Positions 17,384 to 25,137 of a DNA stretch of 28,482 nucleotides are shown here, one piece after another (the first letter of the stretch is position 1; every line of letters begins with the position of its first letter). The position numbers and the translations under genes are program-made. The stretch covers positions 1 to 28,482 of the forward strand of contig CAZFKZ010000025.1 of NCBI GenBank assembly GCA_964519035.1, written 5' to 3'. The notes under the pieces were generated by a model that did no database searches, was not told the origin of the DNA, and was given only the letters and a program-made list of their open reading frames with translations. The DNA comes from CAJJBL01 sp964519035. GTDB lineage: Bacteria; Pseudomonadota; Alphaproteobacteria; Puniceispirillales; Marisalimonadaceae.

Positions 17384-17412
17384 TTGATATCCTTTGAATA
17401 ACAAACCGTCAA
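17384..17412 (-). promoter_or_regulatory. Sigma-70-type promoter of tRNA-Ala
   Basis: On the minus strand TTGACG (17412-17407, five of six consensus) and TATCAA (17389-17384, four of six) are separated by exactly 17 bases. The -10 ends 14 bases before the first base of tRNA-Ala, predicting a leader of about 7 bases. It may also serve rpmF downstream. Position and spacing make this the clearest promoter in the window. Confidence 0.6.
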
Positions 17413-17504
17413 GAGAATTATAACTCAACGTAAAAAATATTATAATAAATAGAACAGAATGTATGGTAGTAATATAATTATTATATAATCTAATAGGACT
17501 TGTA

Positions 17505-18497
17505 ATGTTTTTTGGAAATATCAAAACAAAGTTATCAGAAGGATCAATTCTATCTGCTTCTATAACTTTGAAAGATAATAATGGCAAAAGAAAAATTTCA
17601 AAGGGTACAAAAATTGATCAAAACATAAAAAATTTATTATTATCTAATAATATATCGTCACTTTTTTGCGCCAATCTAGAAAAAGACGATATTGATGAGA
17701 ATAATTCTGCACATTTAATTGCAAGTGCTTTAATAAATAAAAATAAAGATAATTTATCACTTTCCTTAGCTCTGCATGGTAGATGCAACATCGTATCTGA
17801 AATAGACGGATTATTTCAATATAAACCAAATCAACTTTATAAAATAAATGGAACCAGTGAAGAAGTAGGAATAGGAGCTAAAAATCCATTTACTATAGTC
17901 AAAAAAAAACAAGTAGTGGCAACAATTAAAATTATTCCATTTGCAGTTAATAAAAAACTTGTTGATAAAATTAAAAAGATTTCTAAACAATGTTTTGAAG
18001 TTTTACCGTTTTTGAAAATGAATATTCATCTAATTCAAACACAAAATGAAGGAACTCTAGAAAAAGTTCTAAATAAGACACGCATAGTTACTCAAAAAAG
18101 ACTTGAAAAGCTAGGTAATAGTTATTTTGAAGAACAAGTATGTAATCACGATATTAAATCTTTATCACAAAGCATAAAAAAAAGTTTGAAAACAAATGCA
18201 GATATTATTTTAATTTTTGGAGCCTCTGCGATTAGTGATAGAAATGATATTGTTCCAATTGCTTTATTAAAAAATAAAGGTGAAATAATCCGACTTGGTA
18301 TGCCTGTAGAGCCAGGAAACCTTATGCTTCTTGGGAAAATTGAAAAATCAAATAAAACAATATTTTTAGTTGGAATGCCTAGTTGTGCAAGAACAGAAAA
18401 AGAAAATGGAGTTGATTGGATCCTTTGGAGACTTTTCTCCGGTTTAAACGTATCAAATGAAGACATTAACCAAATGGGTGCTGGTGGATTGTTATGA
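17505..18497 (+). CDS. Molybdopterin-binding-domain protein lacking the usual C-terminal nucleotidyltransferase
   Basis: A 330-residue MoCF/MoeA-like protein. The N-terminus (MFFGNIKTKLSEGSILSASI, then KGTKIDQNIKNLLLSNNISS) and the C-terminal part (LIFGASAISDRNDIVPIALL, GMPVEPGNLMLLG, VGMPSCARTEKENGVDWIL) match the alphaproteobacterial group in which this domain is often fused to a MobA-like nucleotidyltransferase for molybdenum-cofactor maturation. Here the protein ends INQMGAGGLL, at the position where fused relatives continue through a linker into the second domain. No such domain follows; instead the ArsC-like frame begins in an ATGA overlap. It may be a natural single-domain form or a truncated gene. 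The start ATG has AGGA six bases upstream and a TATAAT at 17484-17489. Confidence 0.75.
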   Translation: MFFGNIKTKLSEGSILSASITLKDNNGKRKISKGTKIDQNIKNLLLSNNISSLFCANLEKDDIDENNSAHLIASALINKNKDNLSLSLALHGRCNIVSEIDGLFQYKPNQLYKINGTSEEVGIGAKNPFTIVKKKQVVATIKIIPFAVNKKLVDKIKKISKQCFEVLPFLKMNIHLIQTQNEGTLEKVLNKTRIVTQKRLEKLGNSYFEEQVCNHDIKSLSQSIKKSLKTNADIILIFGASAISDRNDIVPIALLKNKGEIIRLGMPVEPGNLMLLGKIEKSNKTIFLVGMPSCARTEKENGVDWILWRLFSGLNVSNEDINQMGAGGLL

Positions 18498-18871
18498 ATA
18501 ATATAAATTATTTGATATATCATAATCCGAGATGTTCCAAATCTAGAGAAAGCTTGGAGTTATTAAAATTAAAAAATCAAAATTTTAAAATTATTTAATA
18601 TTTGAAAGTAAAAATTGTTAAACCAGTTTTAAAAAAAACAATACAATGTCTAAATACTAATTTTTATGATGTAATAAGAGATAAAGAAATTATTTTTAAG
18701 AACCTTAAAATTAATAAACTTAAATTAACAATTGATGAAATAGTTGATCTTATAAACGTCAATCCAATCTTACTTCAAAGACCTTTGATTACAAAATATA
18801 TTGGCTACGAGCCCATTAAAACTATTATTTCTAGACCTTCTGAAAGAACCCTTTCATTAATAAGTTATTGA
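18494..18871 (+). pseudogene. ArsC-family reductase frame interrupted by one in-frame stop
   Basis: From the ATG at 18494 this frame encodes YHNPRCSKSRESLELL with the ArsC active-site Cys14, runs to a TAA at 18596-18598 (codon 35), then continues in the same frame to a TGA at 18869. The continuation keeps ArsC/Spx-family features: YLKVKIVK right after the stop, and LLQRPLITKY...ISRPSERTLSLI at the end. Ignoring the stop it is about 125 codons, a normal ArsC length. Relatives often have Glu before the tyrosine, so one G-to-T change (GAA to TAA) would explain it. A separate product could only start at TTG 18602 and would lack the active site. Most likely a recent pseudogene or a sequence error. 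It overlaps the upstream gene by four bases and convergent trhO by seven. Confidence 0.8.
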
Positions 18872-19866
18872 TTATCTTCCAATATAATATTACCTATAAA
18901 TCTCTCATTTCTTTTTTTAGATAACTTTATTTGTTTTTGTCTTTCTTTAAAACGAGTTTTTTGTTTATTGGTGGATGCATTAAAACAGTTATGGCAACTT
19001 TGACCTTGTTCAAAAAAATTACTTTTTTTGTCTTCTTGAGTTATTGGCATTCTGCAAGCAAAACACATATCATAATCACCAATTTTTAAATCATGCTTTA
19101 CAGAAACTCTATAATCAAAAACAAAACAGCTCCCTTTCCATTTACTCTGATGTTCTGGTATTTTTTCAAGATATTTAAGAATACCGCCATTTAAATGATA
19201 TACTTTATCTAAACCCAGTGATTTAAGATATGAAGTTGACTTTTCACACCTAATACCTCCAGTACAAAACATGGCAATTTTTTTATCTTTTAAGTTTTCT
19301 TTATCATTAAATAAATTTTTTGAAGCCCAATTAGGAAAATCTCTAAAGTTTTTCATGTTTGGGTTAGTTGCATTTTCAAAACTACCAATAGACACTTCAT
19401 AGTTATTTCGGGTATCAATGAGGATAACATTTTCATCTGCAATAAAATCGTTCCAATCTTCAGGTTCGACGTACTGACCAACGATTCTACTTGGTGAAAT
19501 ATTATTTATACCTAATGTCACGATCTCTTTTTTTAACCTGACTTTCATTTTAAAAAAAGGCATTTTATGAGTTAAAGAGTACTTAAGGTTTAAATCAGCC
19601 AGTTCAGTTCTTAGCCAAAAATGTTTTAAAATTTTATTAATTTCTATTTCTAAACCAACAATTGTTCCATTGATACCCTCACTAGCAATTAAGATCGTTC
19701 CTTTAATAGCTGTGTGTTTAAAAAGTGACTTAATTGAGACTTGATAATTCAATGAATTTTTAATTTCAAAAAATTTATAGAAAGTAACAATAATAAAATT
19801 ATTTCCTGAACTTATCTCTTTAGCATTTTTTTTTAAAAAAAAATTATAATCTAATTGAGTATTCAT
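18865..19866 (-). CDS. trhO: tRNA uridine(34) hydroxylase TrhO (rhodanese-domain, UPF0176)
   Basis: A 333-residue protein hydroxylating wobble uridine to 5-hydroxyuridine. The N-terminal acylphosphatase-like part carries TFYKFFEIKN and GTILIASEGINGTIVG; the rhodanese domain has VILIDTRNNYEVSIGSF and the active-site loop FCTGGIRCEKSTSYL (Cys201, Cys207 from the chosen start). Further on KVYHLNGGILKYLE is conserved, and a four-cysteine cluster follows (Cys268, 271, 291, 294), possibly metal-binding. An upstream ATG at 19935 would add 23 residues (IYNKYLYNKLTIKINKK), but family similarity begins later, so 19866 is preferred. It overlaps the ArsC-like frame by seven bases, tail to tail. Confidence 0.92.
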   Translation of the reverse strand: MNTQLDYNFFLKKNAKEISSGNNFIIVTFYKFFEIKNSLNYQVSIKSLFKHTAIKGTILIASEGINGTIVGLEIEINKILKHFWLRTELADLNLKYSLTHKMPFFKMKVRLKKEIVTLGINNISPSRIVGQYVEPEDWNDFIADENVILIDTRNNYEVSIGSFENATNPNMKNFRDFPNWASKNLFNDKENLKDKKIAMFCTGGIRCEKSTSYLKSLGLDKVYHLNGGILKYLEKIPEHQSKWKGSCFVFDYRVSVKHDLKIGDYDMCFACRMPITQEDKKSNFFEQGQSCHNCFNASTNKQKTRFKERQKQIKLSKKRNERFIGNIILEDNQ

Positions 19867-20007
19867 GGCTTTTTTATTTATTTTTATTGTTAATTTATTG
19901 TATAAATATTTATTATAAATTATTAAATCTATCAAACACTTTTAAATAATATGCGTTAAAAATTTAAAAATGTAAATTAACAAAAAAATTTGAGTGGAGT
20001 GTATATA

Positions 20008-20454
20008 ATGTCAGAGATAATTATAGATCAAGTTACGTTAGAAAAAGCAAATTTAATGATCCAAAATGCGATTAATAAAGCAAGAGAAATCAAGATAAAT
20101 CCTATAATGGTTGTTCTCTTAGATCATCGAGGGGCAATTAAAGCTTGTCTAGGGGAAGACGGAATAAGTAGTTTACGTTTTAAAATTGCTCATGGTAAAG
20201 CCAATGGAGCATTTCAAATGGGCATGGGGTCAAGAGCTTTATTTAATAGAGCTGAACAGCAAGCGTACTTTATAAATGCGGTTAATGCTCTTACTGATGG
20301 TGCCTTAGTTGCCGTCCCAGGTGGTGTTTTAATAAGGGATAAAAATAATAATATTGTAGGAGCCCTTGGGATTTCTGGTGATACATCAGACAATGACGAA
20401 ATTGCAGCTATTGCAGGAATAGAAAGTGTTGGGTATATAGCTGATATAGGCTAA
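20008..20454 (+). CDS. GlcG/HbpS-family heme-binding-like protein
   Basis: A 148-residue GlcG/HbpS (DUF336) protein: PIMVVLLDHRGAIKACLGED, KIAHGKANGAFQMGMGSRAL, VAVPGGVLIRDKNNNIVGALGISGDTSDNDEIAA. The family includes heme-binding HbpS and cobalamin-related PduO C-terminal domains; many members have no assigned role. No signal peptide is visible, so it should be cytoplasmic. ATG at 20008 is chosen because GGAG at 19996-19999 sits eight bases upstream; a TTG at 19990 would start before this site. It ends three bases before the convergent cytochrome b561 gene, whose heme may or may not be related to its function. Confidence 0.85.
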   Translation: MSEIIIDQVTLEKANLMIQNAINKAREIKINPIMVVLLDHRGAIKACLGEDGISSLRFKIAHGKANGAFQMGMGSRALFNRAEQQAYFINAVNALTDGALVAVPGGVLIRDKNNNIVGALGISGDTSDNDEIAAIAGIESVGYIADIG

Positions 20455-20457
20455 TTG

Positions 20458-21102
20458 CTATAAATACCAAAGTAAAATCACTGGAAGGAATATCAATATT
20501 AAAAGTAAATATATTCCTTTCATTGAGTTTTTAATAATAGGCTTGTTTTCAACTTCGTCATCTCTTGCATAACCATCTATAAACTGCTGTATAATTTTGT
20601 TTTTTTTAAAAAATTGATAATAAAATATAGCAGTTAAATGTAATGATAATATGACATATAAAACGTAATGAGAAATATTGTGAACTTTAGTAAAAAAGTT
20701 TATATATTCAGGTAATAAAAAACTTAAAGGTGCGTCATAAAGAACATCGTCGCTTGAAAACAATCCAGAAATTGTTAATACAAACAAAGTGATCATAAAA
20801 GTAACTACTGATAAACTAGCCGTTGGACTTCTTACACTCTTAGATTTACATTTTCCTGAAAAAAATGAGTATAATTTGTATGCTGACAAAGTAAAACTTT
20901 TGAATTTAGAGGTATATGAACCTATAAATCCCCAAACCAGTCTAAAAATTAATAAACCTAAAATGGCTACACCCAAATACTGATGTATATCAAGTCTATC
21001 TAATTTAGCTGATAATATTAATCCAAGAACAAGAATGATTAATAAAAAATGATAAATTCTTAAAGAAAGATCCCAAATTAATTTTTTATTACCATTTTTC
21101 AT
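20458..21102 (-). CDS. Cytochrome b561 family membrane protein
   Basis: A 214-residue inner-membrane di-heme cytochrome with four main membrane helices plus a hydrophobic C-terminal segment (GIYLLLILIFLPVILLWYL). Family features are IWDLSLRIYHFLLIILVLGL with His18, then DIHQYLGVAILGLLIFRLVW with a histidine before helix 2, and HNISHYVLYVILSLHLTAIF with several histidines in the last core helix. Typical members carry b-type hemes and pass electrons, often with a c-type cytochrome. No c-type cytochrome neighbour is present. The loop after helix 2 (GKCKSKSVRSPTASLS) lacks the usual GHNPLGA motif. Confidence 0.87.
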   Translation of the reverse strand: MKNGNKKLIWDLSLRIYHFLLIILVLGLILSAKLDRLDIHQYLGVAILGLLIFRLVWGFIGSYTSKFKSFTLSAYKLYSFFSGKCKSKSVRSPTASLSVVTFMITLFVLTISGLFSSDDVLYDAPLSFLLPEYINFFTKVHNISHYVLYVILSLHLTAIFYYQFFKKNKIIQQFIDGYARDDEVENKPIIKNSMKGIYLLLILIFLPVILLWYL

Positions 21103-21158
21103 TTTTTATGCTTTATCAAATATAGTAATATATTCATATACTTTTTTATAGGAATAAA

Positions 21159-21785
21159 ATGAGTTCAGGATGGAATAATGAAATGCTCGAGGGATTTCAG
21201 AGAATAATCAAAATTGATAAAGACATACAATTTATTTATAATACATTAGGTGTTCCTCAAAATAGATCAGTAGATGAAGGTTTTAAAAGTTTAGTTAGAA
21301 TTATAATTGGACAACAAATATCTACATCTGCAGCACAAAAAGTTTTTGATAACTTTAAAGCAAAAGATCTTTTAAACGAGAAAAACTTATCTCAAATGTC
21401 TATTGAAGATTTAAAGTTGCTTGGTTTATCAAACCAAAAATCAAATTATATTAAAAATTTGGCAATTCTTCTCAATACTCAGAAACTTAACTTGAATGGT
21501 TTAAGATATATGGATGGAGCAAGTGTTAACGAGATATTGACTCAAGTCAAAGGTATAGGAAAATGGACTGCTAATAATTATAGATTATTTGCATTACAAG
21601 ATGTTGATGCTTGGCCATCAGCTGATTTAGCACTTCAAGAATCAGTTAAAATCATTAAAAAATTACCTTCTAGACCAAAAGAAGAAGATATGGAAAAAAT
21701 TGGTGGAAAATGGAAACCTTATCGAGGTGCAGCAGCAATTTTTTTATGGCAATATTATAACTATATAAAAAAACCTCATGTTTAG
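21159..21785 (+). CDS. alkA: DNA-3-methyladenine glycosylase II (AlkA-like)
   Basis: A 208-residue HhH-GPD base-excision repair glycosylase removing alkylated bases. Recognisable are SLVRIIIGQQISTSAAQKVF (44-63), the helix-hairpin-helix VKGIGKWTANNY at 130-141, and DAWPSADLALQ at 150-160 with the catalytic Asp156. It lacks the N-terminal beta domain of E. coli AlkA, as is common for the short bacterial form. GGA at 21150-21152 lies just before the ATG. First of a plus-strand run, 16 bases before the cysQ-tsaC fusion. Confidence 0.93.
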   Translation: MSSGWNNEMLEGFQRIIKIDKDIQFIYNTLGVPQNRSVDEGFKSLVRIIIGQQISTSAAQKVFDNFKAKDLLNEKNLSQMSIEDLKLLGLSNQKSNYIKNLAILLNTQKLNLNGLRYMDGASVNEILTQVKGIGKWTANNYRLFALQDVDAWPSADLALQESVKIIKKLPSRPKEEDMEKIGGKWKPYRGAAAIFLWQYYNYIKKPHV

Positions 21786-21801
21786 AAGTAAAAAGTAATA
21801 A

Positions 21802-23580
21802 ATGATTAATCTAGAGAATATTTTAGCTATCATAGAGCTGATTAAAAAATGTAATGAATGTGCAGTTTTCCATTTTAATAACATGAGTAAAATTTCTTAT
21901 AAAAATGATTTTTCTCCTGTTACTAATGGAGATATAGAAGTTAGTAAAATAGCTGTTGCAGGTTTAAATAATATATTTCCTAACACAACTATTATTTCAG
22001 AGGAGACTTTTAAATCCCAGCATAATTTTGATCTTAATAATGATTTTTGGCTAATTGACCCCATAGATGGAACAAAAGAATATATTAATGGATCACCTAA
22101 TTTTACTGTTAACTTTGCCTTAATTAAAAATTATTCGTCAGTATTTGGTATTATTTCCCAACCATTGACAGGTAAGATTTGGTTTAACTATAATAATAAA
22201 GCTTTTAGATTAGATAAAAATAAAAATTTTACACAAGCAAAGCAAATCAACTGTAATAATTTTAATTACAAACACATAAAAACTTTAAGTAGTCTTAGTC
22301 ATAGAACTAAGGATTTAGAAAATTGGATAAATTTAGTAAATCCTAAATTACAAAAAAACATAGGTTCAAGCATTAAATTTTGTCTATTAGCCGAAGGAGT
22401 AGCTGATCTATATCCTCGAAACTCGCCTACTATGGAATGGGATATTGCTGCAGGGCATAGTATACTAAGAGCTGCTGGTGGAAATATTTTGACTGAATCT
22501 GGCATGGAAGTAAAGTATGGCAAAGCAAATTTTAAGAATAAAAATTTCTTGGCTCATGGTAAATTATCAAAAAGGTTACCATCTTATTTTTTGATTGGAT
22601 TACAAGATTTTAACCAGATTAAATACTTTGATGATATGTTTGCAGCGGTTAAAGCTATTGAAGATAATAAGTTAGTAGCTTTCCCAACCGAAACAGTCTA
22701 TGGGATTGGTGCAATTGGAAATAACATTAGTGCCATTAAGTCTATCTATTCCGCAAAAAACAGACCTTCTAATAATCCTTTAATTGCTCATACTTTTAAA
22801 AAATCAATTGCTGAAAAATTAGTTTGTTTTACAAAATTAGCTCATTTGTTAACTGATAAGTTCTGGCCTGGTCCACTCACTATAATACTTCAAACTAAGA
22901 ATACAAAACTATCTAATTCATTATCTCAAGGAAAAAGCACTCTTGCTTTTAGAGTTCCTTCTCATCCTGTCGCTTTAGACCTTTTAGAAAAAGTTAAAGT
23001 CCCTATATTAGCCCCTAGTGCAAATAAATCAGGTGGAGTAAGTCCAACTTCAGCAGTTCATGTTAAAGAAGATTTTGGGCCAAATTTTAAAGGAAAAAAT
23101 TGGGAACTAGTTAGCATATTAGATTATGGGACAAGTGAAGTTGGAATTGAATCTACAGTAATTGATTGTAGAGGCGATAATCCTATTATATTAAGACATG
23201 GAAGCGTTACTTCAAAAATGATATATGATGTTACTAAAAAAGAAGTATTAACTTTAGGTAAAGTAACAAAACTTATTTCACCAGGTCTTTTAACAAGTCA
23301 CTATTCACCAAAAGCAAAAGTACTATTAAATCAAAATAAGAAAATTAAAAATAGTGGCTGGTTGAACTTTGGAAAAATTTCAAAATCATTGCAGAACCAA
23401 GAAAACGTGTTTAATTTAAGTGATGAACGTAATTTGATTCAAGCTGCAGAATTATTGTATTCAGGATTAAGATTTTTAGACTCAAAAGGAGTAAATGTTA
23501 TTCAAGTCATGCCTATTCCTAAAATAGGTTTAGGTATAGCTATTAATGATCGTCTATCAAGAGCTTCATCAAAAGACTAA
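21802..23580 (+). CDS. Fusion: CysQ-type bisphosphate nucleotidase and TsaC/Sua5 threonylcarbamoyl-AMP synthase
   Basis: One uninterrupted 592-residue frame covers two families. Residues about 1-253 are an inositol-monophosphatase-fold CysQ, with metal site SEE at 66-68, DPIDGTKEYI at 86-95 and WDIAAGHSILRAAGG at 213-227; CysQ hydrolyses 3'-phosphoadenosine 5'-phosphate. Residues about 272-592 are a long-form Sua5, with PTETVYG at 295-301, KNRPSNNPLI at 319-328, APSANKSG at 404-411, GIESTVID, then the extra Sua5 domain after SPGLLTSHYSP, ending MPIPKIGLGIAINDRLSRAS; it makes the precursor of tRNA t6A. The linker is about 18 residues. Met279 (22636) could start a separate Sua5 but has no clear ribosome site. 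Both halves keep their catalytic motifs. Confidence 0.92.
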   Translation: MINLENILAIIELIKKCNECAVFHFNNMSKISYKNDFSPVTNGDIEVSKIAVAGLNNIFPNTTIISEETFKSQHNFDLNNDFWLIDPIDGTKEYINGSPNFTVNFALIKNYSSVFGIISQPLTGKIWFNYNNKAFRLDKNKNFTQAKQINCNNFNYKHIKTLSSLSHRTKDLENWINLVNPKLQKNIGSSIKFCLLAEGVADLYPRNSPTMEWDIAAGHSILRAAGGNILTESGMEVKYGKANFKNKNFLAHGKLSKRLPSYFLIGLQDFNQIKYFDDMFAAVKAIEDNKLVAFPTETVYGIGAIGNNISAIKSIYSAKNRPSNNPLIAHTFKKSIAEKLVCFTKLAHLLTDKFWPGPLTIILQTKNTKLSNSLSQGKSTLAFRVPSHPVALDLLEKVKVPILAPSANKSGGVSPTSAVHVKEDFGPNFKGKNWELVSILDYGTSEVGIESTVIDCRGDNPIILRHGSVTSKMIYDVTKKEVLTLGKVTKLISPGLLTSHYSPKAKVLLNQNKKIKNSGWLNFGKISKSLQNQENVFNLSDERNLIQAAELLYSGLRFLDSKGVNVIQVMPIPKIGLGIAINDRLSRASSKD

Positions 23581-23602
23581 AATTGGATTTAAAAGGAAAA
23601 AA

Positions 23603-25057
23603 ATGAATTTTATTAATATAAAAAATCAAATAGAAAATTTAAACCTGAGATACCCTCCCATCTATAACAAAAAAGATCATGATAAATATGTAAATGACTG
23701 GAGAGAACAATATACTGGATCAACAATAAGTATTTTAAGGCCTTTTGATACTAAAGAAGTATCAAACATTATGAAATTTGCTTTCAAAAATGAAATTCCA
23801 ATTATACCTCAAGGAGGCAATACAGGTTTATGCGGGGGAGCAACACCAGACAAATCTGGAGATTCTATAATAATTTCATTGGAAAAAATGAATCAAATTC
23901 GTTCTTTTAATATTGAAGCACAAACTATCACTGTAGATTCTGGAGTTATTTTATCAAAAATTCATGAAAAGGTTGAAGTTAAAAACTTGTTTTTTCCTTT
24001 AAGTTTAGGTTCTAAAGGATCATGTATGATTGGAGGAAATTTATCTACTAACGCAGGTGGAGTGAATGTTTTAAAGTATGGCAATTCAAGAGAATTATGC
24101 CTTGGTCTAGAGGTTGTAATGCCTGATGGTAGAATTATGAATCTTTTATCAGAATTAAAAAAAGATAATACTGGCTATGATTTAAAAAACTTATTTATTG
24201 GGGCCGAAGGCACATTAGGTATAATTACTGCTGCAACACTCAAACTTTTCCCCTTACCTAAAATGATAACTACTCTGTTTGTTGAAGCTAATAAAATTTC
24301 AAATGCGTTGAAATTACTAAATATTTTCAAATCTGAATTTCCTGAGTGTGTTGAATCATTTGAGTTAATGCCTAAGAGTTTTTGGATCATCGCTCAAAAT
24401 AACATTGAAAATATTACTTTACCATTAGAAAAAATTCCTGAAATGGGAGTTTTAATCGATATTTCAAGCTATTCTAATCATGATATTTTAGAGAATCAAA
24501 AAGGCGAAATCCCAATTGTGAATAAAATTGAAAATTTATTATCTAAATGTTTTGAAGAAGAATTAATTACAGATGCAACAATTTGTCAAAATGAACTTCA
24601 AAGTAAAGCATTATGGTCAATAAGAGAGGCAGGTGCAGAATCTGAAAAAAAGGAACTTGAAAAATCTAATTTAATAAAATGCTTAAAACATGATATTTCA
24701 CTCCCTTTGGAAACTATAGAAAATTTTCATATGGATGCTCAGAATATGATAGGTAATTTTTTACCTAATTTAAAAACAGTATTTTTTGGGCATCTTGGAG
24801 ATGGCAATCTTCATTATAACGTTTTTGGTAACGGTTCTAAACCTGATGGTTTTGAAGGAAAAAGCACTCAATTAACGAATAAATTATATGAAATAGTTCA
24901 TAAATACGAAGGATCTTTTTCTGCAGAACATGGAATTGGTCAATTAAGAAAAGAAAGTTTAAAAAAACATAAGAATAGTGTAGCGTATTCCATAATGATA
25001 TCTATTAAAAAACAACTTGATCCCAAAGGGATAATGAACCCTGGAAAAGTTTTATAA
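23603..25057 (+). CDS. FAD-binding dehydrogenase (GlcD / D-lactate / D-2-hydroxyglutarate type)
   Basis: A 484-residue flavoprotein of the vanillyl-alcohol-oxidase fold. The FAD domain (about 40-220) carries PIIPQGGNTGLCGGATPD, FPLSLGSKGSCMIGGNLST followed by NAGGVNVLKYGNSRE, and IGAEGTLGIITAATLKL; the C-terminal substrate domain has FFGHLGDGNLHYNV and SAEHGIGQLRKESL, ending LDPKGIMNPGKVL. It most resembles D-2-hydroxyglutarate dehydrogenases, but D-lactate or glycolate are possible. No GlcE or GlcF partner is adjacent. ATG at 23603 is chosen because AAAAGGA lies 6-12 bases before it; the longer frame from 23546 runs inside the previous gene. It starts 22 bases after the fusion gene. Confidence 0.92.
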   Translation: MNFINIKNQIENLNLRYPPIYNKKDHDKYVNDWREQYTGSTISILRPFDTKEVSNIMKFAFKNEIPIIPQGGNTGLCGGATPDKSGDSIIISLEKMNQIRSFNIEAQTITVDSGVILSKIHEKVEVKNLFFPLSLGSKGSCMIGGNLSTNAGGVNVLKYGNSRELCLGLEVVMPDGRIMNLLSELKKDNTGYDLKNLFIGAEGTLGIITAATLKLFPLPKMITTLFVEANKISNALKLLNIFKSEFPECVESFELMPKSFWIIAQNNIENITLPLEKIPEMGVLIDISSYSNHDILENQKGEIPIVNKIENLLSKCFEEELITDATICQNELQSKALWSIREAGAESEKKELEKSNLIKCLKHDISLPLETIENFHMDAQNMIGNFLPNLKTVFFGHLGDGNLHYNVFGNGSKPDGFEGKSTQLTNKLYEIVHKYEGSFSAEHGIGQLRKESLKKHKNSVAYSIMISIKKQLDPKGIMNPGKVL

Positions 25058-25137
25058 ATTAAGGTTTTGATTTAAAAAAATTTTATTATTAGTTACATGA
25101 AAATCACTAATAATTACTAATAATAGGAAGAATAAAA

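Noticed and set aside
18602..18871. Independent 89-residue gene starting at TTG 18602
   Set aside because: It is the same frame as the ArsC-like sequence upstream, lacks the active-site cysteine and has no ribosome site; it is better seen as the second part of a broken gene.
19867..19935. N-terminal extension of TrhO from an ATG at 19935
   Set aside because: The extra 23 residues are low-complexity and family similarity starts after them; the ATG at 19866 is a better start.
23546..23602. Longer N-terminus for the FAD dehydrogenase
   Set aside because: It would lie within the end of the previous gene, and the ribosome site AAAAGGA is placed for the ATG at 23603.
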